Positions 27,664-36,048 of a DNA stretch of 64,000 bases are shown here, one piece after another (within the stretch, counting starts at the first letter, position 1; each line of letters begins with the position of its first letter). A model generated the notes under the pieces. That model had not been told where the DNA came from, ran no database searches, and saw nothing but the letters and a program-made list of their open reading frames with translations. The position numbers were made by a program, and so were the translations under genes. Source of the DNA: Candidatus Roseilinea mizusawaensis (GTDB taxonomy: Bacteria > Chloroflexota > Anaerolineae > J036 > Brachytrichaceae); the NCBI GenBank assembly GCA_016841965.1, contig JAEANN010000044.1, positions 372,001-436,000 on the forward strand. Direction: 5' to 3'.

Positions 27664-28892
27664 ACAGAATTGAGACTGCAATGCGCTGTGTGCTTTGCTG
27701 GTTGCGAATGATGACGGCAATTTTGTGTTGTGGGATGGCATTGGGTTTCAGACCGCCCCAAGCCGCCGCGCAGACTGTGGATAAGGCAGACGCCCTGTCC
27801 CAGATCAATCGGGCCAGGATTCTCAACGGCGCATCGCCGCTGGCGCTCAACGCAGCTCTGGAAAAGGCTGCCCAACGCCACAGTCAGGACATGGCCGATA
27901 AGGGGTTCCTGGACCACATTGGCTCCGATGGCTCAAAACTCGACGACCGAGTGCTGGCAGCCGGCTATTCCTCGTGGATCGGTCAGCGCGTGTGGGCCGA
28001 GCTGGTTTATGCCGGCGACGGCAGTTTTGCCGAGGCCCTGGCCTTTTGGGTGTCAGATAACGCACAGAAACGCATTCTCCTCGACTCGCGCTTCCGCGAG
28101 ATCGGCATTGGCGTCGCACTAAACACTAGCCCGGCCGGCGTGACCACTGCCTATTGGGCGCTGGTGTTGGGCGCGCAACCCAATGCGCTGCCGGTGTTTA
28201 TCAATGACGGCGCGGTCGTGACCAATCTGCCCCAGGTTGCCATCCGTCTGACCCAGGAGACTGTGGCGCCCGAAGGCGAAGGCAATTCGATTGGCAGGGC
28301 AATTGAGGTGCGCATCAGCGCCGACCCCGGCTTTGCGGGCGCTGTCTGGCAACCGTGGGAGATGCTTTTGCCTTTCACATTCGACGACACACCCGGCCTG
28401 AAAACGATCTATGTGCAATACCGCGATGCAAGCGATCGCATGACAGTTTCGACGGCCAGCATCCAATACAACCCCAGCAGCGCGCCGGTGGTGATTGCCG
28501 TCGGCCCTGGCGCACAAGACGGCCTTCAGAATACGCCGGGAAACACCGCTGAGACGGCTACTGCACCAGCTCCTGTTGGCGCGGCTAATCAACATGCCGT
28601 GCAGCCGGTTGCAGATGCAACTGCCAGACCGACGCCAGACGCGACTGCTGCCGGCCAGTCGCTCGTCGCGGTGGTTTCACCTGCGCCGAATAACCCGCCT
28701 CCCATGCCGACAACATCAATTAATGCCGGTGCAACTGCTCAGCCTGATTTGACCGGCGCTCCGGCTCCGGCTGATGCTCTATCTCGCCCAGATGCCACCC
28801 TGCCGGATTGGGTGCTGCCGGGGGTTGCTGTGGCCCAGGCAATGGTCATTGTGCTTGGTCTGCTGGCGCTTCTGCAGCGCAAACACCTATGA
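27660..28892 (+). CDS. Secreted CAP/SCP-domain protein with C-terminal membrane anchor
   Basis: The 410-aa protein has a signal peptide (hydrophobic to about residue 36, with P-Q-A-A-A-Q-T at the cleavage region) and a CAP domain at about 42-170. The domain shows I-N-R-A-R, the H-S-Q-D-M-A helix and F-L-D-H-I-G. An Ala/Pro/Thr-rich linker (about 280-375) and a final transmembrane helix ending R-K-H-L follow. CAP proteins of bacteria are secreted and mostly of unknown function. The start overlaps the glycosyltransferase stop, so it may be a target of the O-glycosylation suggested by the two enzymes upstream. That is inference. Confidence 0.82.
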   Translation: MNRIETAMRCVLCWLRMMTAILCCGMALGFRPPQAAAQTVDKADALSQINRARILNGASPLALNAALEKAAQRHSQDMADKGFLDHIGSDGSKLDDRVLAAGYSSWIGQRVWAELVYAGDGSFAEALAFWVSDNAQKRILLDSRFREIGIGVALNTSPAGVTTAYWALVLGAQPNALPVFINDGAVVTNLPQVAIRLTQETVAPEGEGNSIGRAIEVRISADPGFAGAVWQPWEMLLPFTFDDTPGLKTIYVQYRDASDRMTVSTASIQYNPSSAPVVIAVGPGAQDGLQNTPGNTAETATAPAPVGAANQHAVQPVADATARPTPDATAAGQSLVAVVSPAPNNPPPMPTTSINAGATAQPDLTGAPAPADALSRPDATLPDWVLPGVAVAQAMVIVLGLLALLQRKHL

Positions 28893-29872
28893 TTTTCGTA
28901 GTGGTAGCGCATGGATTTGCCGGTGAGGTGGCAGACCGCCTTCGTTCGGCGGTCCCGAATGCCCACCTGCGCATTTTTGATACTCACGATCTCGGCGATA
29001 TTCCGCCCGCACTGCTGGCTGAAGCGGAAGTGTTATATACCGCCGGCGATTTGCCTGCGCCCGAGGCGGTGCCGGCGCTTCGATGGGTGCAGGCGCACTC
29101 TGCCGGCGTCGACAGCATGATTCGCCATCCGCTATTTTTGCGCGCCGAACAATCCGGCCGGCCTATCGCATTGACGACGGCAGCCGGCGTGCACGGGCCC
29201 AATATCAGCGAATATGTGCTGCTGATGATGCTGGCTTTTGCCCACCGCTTGCAGCGCGCCTTTGAGATGAAGCAGCGTCGCGTGTGGAGCAACGATCGTC
29301 TGGCCTTCTTGCCGGCCGAACTACATGGCGCAACCGTAGGCGTCATCGGCTATGGAGGAATTGGCCAACAAGTGGCGCACCGGTGCCAGGCATTTGGTAT
29401 GCGCGTGCTGGCAATGCGTCATTCGGCATCCCCTGCGCCGGTGCAATCGGGCGTCGAGTTTGTGGCGCGCGACAATCTACACGCATTATTGTCTGCCGCG
29501 GACTATGTGGTGCTGGCCGTGCCACTGTCTCCTCAGACTTATCACATGATCGACCGTGATGCGATTGCCTGCATGAAGTCGGATGCTGTGCTGGTGAATA
29601 TCGGGCGGGGCGCTGTGGTGGATGAAGCCGCGCTCATCGATGCCCTCAGTCACAAGCGTATCGGCGGCGCGGCCCTGGATGTTTTCCAACAGGAGCCGTT
29701 GCCGGCTGATAGCCCGCTGTGGCGACTGGACAACGTGATTTTGACGCCGCATATTGCCGGAATCACGCCTAAATATGATGAACGGGCCGCGGCGCTATTT
29801 GCCGACAACCTACGCCGCTATGCCGCTGGTCGGCCGTTGCTCAATCGCGTTGACTTCGCGCGAGGATACTGA
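28889..29872 (+). CDS. D-isomer 2-hydroxyacid dehydrogenase
   Basis: The 327-aa protein has the NAD-binding fold V-G-V-I-G-Y-G-G-I-G-Q-Q (GxGxxG), N-I-G-R-G-A-V-V-D-E-A-A-L and catalytic residues in the usual places (R in the N-I-G-R-G segment, E in F-Q-Q-E-P-L-P, H in L-T-P-H-I-A-G). It reduces or oxidises a 2-keto/2-hydroxy acid with NAD(H). The substrate (glyoxylate, hydroxypyruvate or another) is undecided. The ATG at 28889 overlaps the CAP gene stop. It lies between surface-glycan genes with no obvious functional link. Confidence 0.87.
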   Translation: MIFVVVAHGFAGEVADRLRSAVPNAHLRIFDTHDLGDIPPALLAEAEVLYTAGDLPAPEAVPALRWVQAHSAGVDSMIRHPLFLRAEQSGRPIALTTAAGVHGPNISEYVLLMMLAFAHRLQRAFEMKQRRVWSNDRLAFLPAELHGATVGVIGYGGIGQQVAHRCQAFGMRVLAMRHSASPAPVQSGVEFVARDNLHALLSAADYVVLAVPLSPQTYHMIDRDAIACMKSDAVLVNIGRGAVVDEAALIDALSHKRIGGAALDVFQQEPLPADSPLWRLDNVILTPHIAGITPKYDERAAALFADNLRRYAAGRPLLNRVDFARGY

Positions 29873-29877
29873 TCACG

Positions 29878-30546
29878 ATGAAGTTATCTGTTGTCATGCC
29901 GGTGTTCAACGAGGCCGGCACCATTGCTGAAATTTTGCGCCGTGTCGATGCAGTGCCGATCGAAAAAGAGATTGTTTTGGTGGATGATTGCTCGCGCGAT
30001 CAAACTCCCGACATCCTAAAATCGCAGACGCACATCCGCAACCTGCGCGTTATCACACACGCGGTCAACGGCGGCAAAGGCGCAGCGATTCAAACCGCGC
30101 TAGAACATGTGACCGGCGACATTGTGGTTATTCAGGATGCCGATCTCGAATACGATCCGAATGACTTCCACGCGCTGGTGACGCCGATTGTGAACGGTCA
30201 AGCCAAAGTGGTGTATGGCGTGCGATCGCTGATTTCGCAGAAGTGGTATATGGCAGCCGGCAACAAGTTCCTAACCCTGGTCACCAATGTGCTATACGGT
30301 TTGCGCATCCACGATATGGAGACCTGCTACAAAGCCATGGCCCGCGAGGTGGTGCAGGGCCTGAAGCTGGAATGCCGGCGCTTCGATGTAGAAGCCGAAA
30401 TCACAGCCAAGATCGCCCGGCGCGGCTACAAGATTGTGGAAGTGCCGGTGCACTACACGGCGCGGCACGAACACAAGAAGCTATCGCCGCTGGACGGCTG
30501 GCCGGCCATCCGCGCGCTTCTAAAATACCGGTTTGCGAAGCTGTAG
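29878..30546 (+). CDS. Glycosyltransferase family 2, polyprenol-phosphate sugar synthase type
   Basis: The 222-aa soluble GT-A enzyme begins L-S-V-V-M-P-V-F-N-E-A-G-T, then V-D-D-C-S-R-D and the metal motif Q-D-A-D-L-E-Y-D-P. E-T-C-Y-K-A-M follows in the second half, as in dolichol/undecaprenol-phosphate mannose or glucose synthases. It lacks C-terminal membrane helices. It would make the lipid-linked sugar donor that the two GT39-type enzymes upstream need, which makes the run from 22694 to 30546 a plausible unit. It lies 5 bases after the dehydrogenase stop. Confidence 0.85.
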   Translation: MKLSVVMPVFNEAGTIAEILRRVDAVPIEKEIVLVDDCSRDQTPDILKSQTHIRNLRVITHAVNGGKGAAIQTALEHVTGDIVVIQDADLEYDPNDFHALVTPIVNGQAKVVYGVRSLISQKWYMAAGNKFLTLVTNVLYGLRIHDMETCYKAMAREVVQGLKLECRRFDVEAEITAKIARRGYKIVEVPVHYTARHEHKKLSPLDGWPAIRALLKYRFAKL

Positions 30547-30644
30547 CGGCGATGCCACCCCACGCTTGCCCATGCCGACTGCCAGGGGGGCGTTTGCTGA
30601 GCATTGGGCGCGTGCGTTTGCCCTCGGCGTTCACTCCTCCCTCA

Positions 30645-32138
30645 TCACAGCTCATAGTACAGATAGAACTCGTAGGGGTGTGGGCGCAGGCGAATCGGGT
30701 CAATCTCGTGGCTGCGCTTATAGCTGATGTAAGTCTCCAGTAGTTCAGTCGTGAACACGCCGCCCTTAAGCAAGAAGTTGTGGTCGGCTTCGAGAGCGGC
30801 TAGCGCCTCCTCCAACGAGCTGGGAACAGTCTTGATGCCGGCCTTCTCCGCCTGCACCAGTTCAGACATATTTTTGTCCATCGGCGCGCCAGGATCGATC
30901 TGGTTCTCAATCCCGTCCAGCCCGGCCATCAGCATTGCGCTGAACGCCAGATAGGGGTTGCACAGCCCGTCTGGGCAGTTGAACTCGACGTGTTTGGCCT
31001 TCGGGTTTTGGCTGTGCATAGGGATCCGACAGGCTGCCGAGCGGTTGCGCTGCGAATACGCCACCTGCACCGGCGCTTCACAACCCGGCGCCAGCCGGCG
31101 GTAAGAATTCGTGGTCGGCGATGTGAGGGCCAGCAAGGCCGGCGCGTGCTTCAGCAAGCCGCCGATGTACCACAGCGCCATTTGTGAAAGACCGGCATAA
31201 CCTTGCGGATCGGCGAACAAGGGCTGGTCGCCTCGCCACAAGCTCTGGTGGCAGTGTAAACCAGAGCCGTTTTCGGCAAACAGCGGCTTCGGCATAAATG
31301 TGGCCGTCTTGTCTTCGCGTTCGGCCACATTGTGAACCACGTATTTGCAGGTCAGCAAGTGGTCGGCCATGCGTGTGAGCGACGAGAACTGCAGCTCGAT
31401 TCTGCATTGGCCGGCGGTGGCGACCGCGTGATGGTGCGCCCCTACGTTGATGCCTAATGACAGCAGGGTCATCGTCATCTCTGTGCGGATTCTCTGCAGC
31501 GAATCCAGCGGCGACACGGGGCAATACCCTTCCATGTAGCGCGGCCGGTGGCTGAGGTTCGGTTTGCTGTCGTTCTGGCGGCCGCTATTCCACACGCCCT
31601 CATCACTGTCGATGAAGTAATAACCCCTATGCTGATTCTGGTCGAATCGCACCGAGTCGAACACAAAGAACTCTACCTCTGCACCAAAGTAGATCGTGTC
31701 GGCGATGCCGGTGCTCTTCAAGTAGGCTTCGGCTTTTTCGGCCACGTAGCGCGGATCGTGGGCGTGCATCTCGCCAGAAATCGGATCTTTGATGTTGCAG
31801 ATCAGCGACAGGGTAGGGGCGCCGGTCGAGAACGGGTCGATGACCGCTGTGGCCGGATCTGGGATGAGCAGCATGTCGCCCTGCTGGATGGCTTGCAGTC
31901 CACGAATCAGTGAGCTGTCAAAACCAAGACCTTCGGCAAACACGTCTTCGTTAAGCCGGTTGACCGGCACAGTCAAGTGATGCCACTGGCCTGGCAAATC
32001 GACGAATTTGACATCGACCTGGGCGATTTTCTTGGAACGCGCAAATTCCAGGACATCCGATGCTGTCTTTAGCGGCGCTGCTGGCGCATACCCGCCACTC
32101 GGCAGGGATTCGGCTGGCACAGACAATTTCTCGCTCAT
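30645..32138 (-). CDS. glnA: Glutamine synthetase type I, without the adenylylation tyrosine
   Basis: The 497-aa enzyme makes glutamine from glutamate, ammonia and ATP. It has the beta-Grasp N-domain, the metal ligands in F-G-A-E-V-E-F-F, A-H-H-H-A-V-A-T-A-G-Q, the ATP motif N-G-S-G-L-H-C-H-Q-S and a conserved R-N-R-S-A-A-C-R-I-P. Where adenylylated enzymes have N-L-Y-x-L-P, this one has N-M-S-E-L, so the target tyrosine is missing and control by GlnE is unlikely. The ATG at 32138 is nine bases after GGAG. Expression is probably controlled by the terminator-containing leader upstream. Confidence 0.92.
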   Translation of the reverse strand: MSEKLSVPAESLPSGGYAPAAPLKTASDVLEFARSKKIAQVDVKFVDLPGQWHHLTVPVNRLNEDVFAEGLGFDSSLIRGLQAIQQGDMLLIPDPATAVIDPFSTGAPTLSLICNIKDPISGEMHAHDPRYVAEKAEAYLKSTGIADTIYFGAEVEFFVFDSVRFDQNQHRGYYFIDSDEGVWNSGRQNDSKPNLSHRPRYMEGYCPVSPLDSLQRIRTEMTMTLLSLGINVGAHHHAVATAGQCRIELQFSSLTRMADHLLTCKYVVHNVAEREDKTATFMPKPLFAENGSGLHCHQSLWRGDQPLFADPQGYAGLSQMALWYIGGLLKHAPALLALTSPTTNSYRRLAPGCEAPVQVAYSQRNRSAACRIPMHSQNPKAKHVEFNCPDGLCNPYLAFSAMLMAGLDGIENQIDPGAPMDKNMSELVQAEKAGIKTVPSSLEEALAALEADHNFLLKGGVFTTELLETYISYKRSHEIDPIRLRPHPYEFYLYYEL

Positions 32139-32275
32139 GTATGGTGTCTCCTTGTGCGTCTTGTCATTCAAACAGATTGATCAGACTTTCGGCCGCACCG
32201 AATGCGCGTCGCGCAGCCTCCGCATTGAGCGGCTCAAAGGCGCTCGCAGGCCCAGCACCTGCTGCTGCTATGCCC

Positions 32276-32322
32276 AAAAAAAGAGGTGATGGCATTTGCG
32301 TTTCTGCGAAGCCATCACCTCT
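32276..32322 (-). terminator. Intrinsic terminator hairpin inside the glnA leader
   Basis: On the minus strand a perfect 12-bp stem (AGAGGTGATGGC / GCCATCACCTCT, 32322-32311 with 32293-32282) is followed at once by a run of seven T. It lies about 70 bases downstream of a good promoter and 137 bases upstream of the glnA ATG, with no minus-strand gene before it to terminate. An alternative small hairpin (TCACC with GGTGA, about 32328-32315) would take up the terminator's 5' arm. This fits attenuation or a riboswitch. Confidence 0.75.
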
Positions 32323-32545
32323 GGGTGACTCAATGAATCGTGCAACTCTATGCGCCGGCCGACGATATACTCAGCCGTAAGTACAAGCCGCGATTATATG
32401 TTGCCGGTGCGTTTCGTCAAGTCAACGACCGCATGGCCGCGCGGCGGTCTGGCCCTCCGGCCGGCGGGATGTATCAACGATAATCGAAATCAGCCGCGCA
32501 GCACAGGCGCGCGCCAGCAATACACATCTTTGACCGAGCAAAAAT
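32323..32545. other. Divergent intergenic region, glnA leader and upstream DNA
   Basis: Together with the glnA leader, this region separates glnA from the secreted protein gene at 32546. It holds the glnA promoter and the first part of the leader. I see no leader peptide enriched in glutamine codons, no tRNA and no conserved glutamine-riboswitch core. No clear promoter or Shine-Dalgarno was found for the plus-strand gene. Confidence 0.5.
32393..32420 (-). promoter_or_regulatory. Sigma-70-type promoter for glnA
   Basis: On the minus strand TTGACG (32420-32415) and a perfect TATAAT (32398-32393) are separated by 16 bases. Transcription should start near 32385, giving a leader of about 245 bases before the glnA start that contains the terminator hairpin. 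Confidence 0.7.
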
Positions 32546-33778
32546 ATGGCAAGAGCATTTTGCAAGTTGCCGGGCTGGATGACAATGCTTGTTCTGGTTA
32601 GCGTTACAGCCGGCACCGCAATTGTCTTCTCGGTCGAGCCTGCTGTGGGATCATTGCCCCATCTGGCCCCGGCCGCCCGGCCGCTCTCATCCGCTCGTAT
32701 CCAATCTCATCTGCCCACTCTGGCCGATTTCTGGGAAGGCGCCGCTCATTTCGTCGTCGATGAGCCTTACACCGGCCTGCCGATGGGCGAATCGGACACC
32801 GTGATCGCCCCGAACGGCGAATGGTGGTCCTATGTTCACGCCAGTGATCGTTCCGCAGGAGTGCGCGATTCGTGCGGTCAGCCGGTAGAGTTCCCTGGCT
32901 GTGTCGTTATCTATCGCAGCCGGGACGACGGCCATCATTTCAGTCTCGACAAGCCGCTCTGCCAGTTTGCCTGCCGGACTTGCCCCTGCAAGCCAGAGCG
33001 CGATCACGTCTTTCAACAGCAGTACCCGCGCGTGTATCGATACCAGGGCGAGTGGTGGATGGCCTACGAGCTGGGCGCCAGCGTCATGCTGCGCGTTTCG
33101 CGCGACGGCGTGCGCTGGGGCGAAGCCGTCCGAGTGACAGGCACAGGCGTGTGGTCAAAGCTGAATCGTTCATGCCAGCCGTATGAGGAGATTGGCCCGC
33201 ATCACTTCGCCACGACCCCCTTCGATTGCCTGGCCGGAGCTCCCCCTGGCCTGTTTATTGCAGATCAGACGCTGTATGTGTTTGTGGGGATGGGACAAAA
33301 CCCCGGGCACATGGGCTGCCTGAAAGCGGCGCTTAGCCCCACGCCGCGTGGACTGCGCAATCTTGCCGGATTGCGTTTCAAGCCTTGCGCCGACAATCCC
33401 CTGTTCACCGGCGCGCAGTACTACGGTGACTCGACGGACAGGGGCGCAATGAGCAATCCTTACTTCGACCATCGCACCATCTCTTCCGCCGAAGTGACGC
33501 GCGTGGATGACCGCTACTACATGCTGTTCGAGGGCACGCGCGGGCCAGGGCCAGGGGACGCGGGCGACAGTCAGTTTGGGTTGGGGCTGGCGCGCTCGGT
33601 CACCGGCGCAATCGACGGGCCGTGGGAGGAATTTCCCGGCAACCCGATTCTGGTGGATCTGCCCGGCAATATCGGGCTGGGTCACGCCGATCTGGTGACG
33701 GACAACGCCGGCGTGACTTTCTTGTTCACCTCACTCGACGGCGTGAGCCGCAGCCGGCTGCGACTGGTGTGGCGGTGA
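32546..33778 (+). CDS. Secreted protein, predicted beta-propeller, function unknown
   Basis: The 410-aa protein has an N-terminal signal or anchor (hydrophobic residues 12-30). It then carries several blades resembling Asp-box/five-bladed propeller glycosidases (Y-R-S-R-D-D-G-H-H-F, V-S-R-D-G-V-R-W-G-E). It is rich in cysteine pairs (F-A-C-R-T-C-P-C-K), suggesting disulfides outside the cell. Y-Y-M-L-F-E-G-T-R and A-R-S-V-T-G resemble GH43/GH32-like propellers, but I cannot identify catalytic residues. Its stop is two bases from the convergent ygfZ stop. It is not recognised as a named family. Confidence 0.65.
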   Translation: MARAFCKLPGWMTMLVLVSVTAGTAIVFSVEPAVGSLPHLAPAARPLSSARIQSHLPTLADFWEGAAHFVVDEPYTGLPMGESDTVIAPNGEWWSYVHASDRSAGVRDSCGQPVEFPGCVVIYRSRDDGHHFSLDKPLCQFACRTCPCKPERDHVFQQQYPRVYRYQGEWWMAYELGASVMLRVSRDGVRWGEAVRVTGTGVWSKLNRSCQPYEEIGPHHFATTPFDCLAGAPPGLFIADQTLYVFVGMGQNPGHMGCLKAALSPTPRGLRNLAGLRFKPCADNPLFTGAQYYGDSTDRGAMSNPYFDHRTISSAEVTRVDDRYYMLFEGTRGPGPGDAGDSQFGLGLARSVTGAIDGPWEEFPGNPILVDLPGNIGLGHADLVTDNAGVTFLFTSLDGVSRSRLRLVWR

Positions 33779-33780
33779 TC

Positions 33781-34641
33781 TTATAGGATGATGGCCTGAG
33801 CCGTCCGTCCGGCCACGTTCAGGCGCGTGCCCGGCTGCGCGTGCGCCGATCGCACATAGCCCAGTGCAGCAGCGCCAACCGGCGAAACGCTGGTGATCAC
33901 CCCCACTTCTGCGCCCTCGATCAGCAGGCGGTCATTGCGCTGGGGGCGCGTGTCGCTTACGCCGATCAATTGCAGACGGGCCAGCTTCTTTGCCAGTTGA
34001 CCGCGCGACTCCATGCGCGCGATGATCTCCTGGCCGATGTAGCAGCCTTTGGTAAAACTGATTGCGTCCAGCAGGCCGGCTTCGAGCGGAATGTAGTCCT
34101 CGTTGATCTCGTTGGGGAAAGCAGGATAGCCGGCAGTGATGCGCAAGTGTTCATATTCACCAACAGGGCCAGGGGCCTGAGGGATCGGTGCGGTTTGCCC
34201 GATCCAGTAATAGCCGGCTCCTTCCAACGGCGCCACTTTCACCAGTTCAGCGCGATGGGCGTAGCGTGGCCAGCTTGACGCGCCGGGGTGAATGGCGTCC
34301 GCCCACACGTCTGCGCCCGGCCCAAAGATTCCCCAGATCGGTGCAGTCTCGCTCGCATCGGCCACCTGAACATCGTCGTTGAAAAGGATGTACTTGCGCA
34401 GCCAGCGCAGCAGGCGCTGTTGATTGCCGCCGCCACAGATCAGCGTTAGTGCGTCCGCAGTGGCCAGCACAATGACGTGATCGACCATGCGGCCGATTGG
34501 GGTGGTGAAAACGGTGGCGCGCCCCTGGCCGGCGCTGAGCGCGCGCATGTCGCCGGTGGACATGCGGTGGACGAAATCCAGGCGCGTGCTGCCCGTCAGG
34601 CGCAGCCGGCCAAATCTGTCAGACAGATCAAACACATACAT
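33781..34641 (-). CDS. ygfZ: YgfZ/GcvT-like folate-binding protein
   Basis: The 286-aa protein carries the YgfZ hallmark K-G-C-Y-I-G-Q-E (about residues 195-202) within a GcvT-type fold. YgfZ (IBA57 in mitochondria) binds tetrahydrofolate and helps assemble or repair certain Fe-S enzymes. The ATG at 34641 begins the conserved segment. An upstream extension of 11 codons is rejected. It lies 36 bases behind the DinB-like gene and may be in one transcript with the cytochrome c gene. Confidence 0.87.
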   Translation of the reverse strand: MYVFDLSDRFGRLRLTGSTRLDFVHRMSTGDMRALSAGQGRATVFTTPIGRMVDHVIVLATADALTLICGGGNQQRLLRWLRKYILFNDDVQVADASETAPIWGIFGPGADVWADAIHPGASSWPRYAHRAELVKVAPLEGAGYYWIGQTAPIPQAPGPVGEYEHLRITAGYPAFPNEINEDYIPLEAGLLDAISFTKGCYIGQEIIARMESRGQLAKKLARLQLIGVSDTRPQRNDRLLIEGAEVGVITSVSPVGAAALGYVRSAHAQPGTRLNVAGRTAQAIIL

Positions 34642-34677
34642 GACAACACGACACACTCCCCGGCGCAATGCCAAGCG

Positions 34678-35175
34678 CTATGGCTTTTGCAGCATGGCGG
34701 CAATTATCGCCCGGCAAGCGGCATCCTGTTCGGCTACCTGCGACAACACCAAATCTGCGATGGAATGACCGCGCGCCCAGCGGTATTTGCGCCTGTCAAT
34801 CAGGTCCACCTCGCTCCACCCGGCGAGCCGCCTCAACAATTGCCGATGCGCGCCGTGATGGTCGGACAGCACCAGGTGCAGCGGGCGGTTTTTCAGTGCG
34901 TCCGACAGAGTGTCAAGTTCTGCCGATTCCTGCGCGCCGGTGTTGCCCGATTCGCCCAGAATTGCGTGAAGCTCAGGGGGCTGCCGGCCGCGTTCTGCGC
35001 TGAACAGCAGTGTGACCACGCGCGAGACGCGCACGGCCAGGACGGCCAGTATGTCTTTGACGCAGTAGCCGCCCTGGCCGGCAGCCAGGAATTGCTCTGG
35101 TGTAAGCGGCTCGATCAGGCCGTTGAGTGCAGCGCGTTCTGCCTCAAGCCGGCTGAGCACGTCTTGTTTGTTCAC
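34678..35175 (-). CDS. DinB/ClbS-like four-helix protein
   Basis: The 165-aa protein looks like the DinB superfamily, close to the ClbS/DfsB type. It has N-K-Q-D-V-L-S-R-L, L-T-P-E-Q-F, the helix G-G-Y-C-V-K-D-I-L-A-V-L-A, and a late A-E-Q-D-A-A-C-R helix. The His normally found in the W-S-V-K-D-x-x-A-H-L motif is replaced (V), so the metal site may be lost. The start is a GTG at 35175 that overlaps the cytochrome gene stop (GTGA). Members act as metal-dependent transferases or small-molecule resistance proteins. No substrate can be proposed. Confidence 0.6.
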   Translation of the reverse strand: MNKQDVLSRLEAERAALNGLIEPLTPEQFLAAGQGGYCVKDILAVLAVRVSRVVTLLFSAERGRQPPELHAILGESGNTGAQESAELDTLSDALKNRPLHLVLSDHHGAHRQLLRRLAGWSEVDLIDRRKYRWARGHSIADLVLSQVAEQDAACRAIIAAMLQKP

Positions 35176-36011
35176 TTCTCGGCGTGGTCACGCTCAATAT
35201 AGGCGAGGATGTCGGCCATCTGCTGCACGCTCAACACCGTGGAATAGTTGAGCGGCATCAGATTGGGCTGGAAGCCTTCCACGATCACGGCGTTGGGCTG
35301 CACGATGCTTTGATACAAGTAGGCTTTGGCCGACAGGCCGGCAGGATTACTGGCCGAGCGCGTCCACAGGCCATAGAACGAGGGGCCAACCAGGCGCTGA
35401 TCCTTTTGCAAACCATGGCAGGCGTTGCAGCCAATGGAGGCGAACAGTTTGGCTCCGCTGTCGGCGTCGCCGACTGGCAGTTGCCCAACGATGGCTTCAA
35501 AGTCGCCGCTAGTGGGCAGCGATGTCAGTGTGCCGGCTGTGGCAGACCGGCTTTCGCCGGCTGCGCCGGTCTGAGCGCCGGCTTCAGAGGTGGGCGCGGC
35601 TGCTGCGTCGGCAGCCGGCGCCTCCGAAGCCGGGCGGACAAAAAGCGCCGCCAGGATATACACCACAATGAATCCTGCAGCGGCAATCACAAACGGCTCC
35701 CAGTTGGGGCTGAGCTTGATTCGCTTGCGCGGCACAGAAACCCAGGCGATCTGCTCTTTGTCCAGCTTGGTGATTACATCGGCGGGCGGCATGTTTTTGC
35801 CCAGGAAGCGACTAACGCCGGCAGCAATTGCCGAGATCACGATACCACCAACCACAACCGCTGCTACCAGGGCTGCAATGGTGATCACAGTCACCAGTGT
35901 CAGGTCGACAGCGCCGTCGGCTGCAGACTGCCCAGGCGACGCAGCCACAGCCGGGCCGGCGCCGAATGTCAGAAAAACTGCTATCGAACTTACAAAGCCA
36001 GTTTTAATCAC
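35172..36011 (-). CDS. Membrane-anchored cytochrome c
   Basis: The 279-aa protein has a signal peptide, a second transmembrane helix (about residues 38-62), a short cytoplasmic stretch and another helix (about 107-127). An Ala/Thr/Glu-rich linker then leads to a monohaem cytochrome c domain with I-G-C-N-A-C-H-G (CxxCH) and a distal methionine in N-L-M-P-L-N-Y. It should carry electrons on the outside of the membrane. The start is GTG at 36011, six bases after GGAGGT. An upstream GTG without a site is rejected. No respiratory complex genes are adjacent, so its partner is unknown. Confidence 0.83.
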   Translation of the reverse strand: MIKTGFVSSIAVFLTFGAGPAVAASPGQSAADGAVDLTLVTVITIAALVAAVVVGGIVISAIAAGVSRFLGKNMPPADVITKLDKEQIAWVSVPRKRIKLSPNWEPFVIAAAGFIVVYILAALFVRPASEAPAADAAAAPTSEAGAQTGAAGESRSATAGTLTSLPTSGDFEAIVGQLPVGDADSGAKLFASIGCNACHGLQKDQRLVGPSFYGLWTRSASNPAGLSAKAYLYQSIVQPNAVIVEGFQPNLMPLNYSTVLSVQQMADILAYIERDHAEK

Positions 36012-36048
36012 AGCAATACCTCCAAACGGCCCCAAGTATACTGGCACA

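Noticed and set aside
32275-32319. 15-codon glnA leader peptide
   Set aside because: Its ATG sits inside the terminator stem and the possible SD is one or two bases away. It has one Gln codon only.
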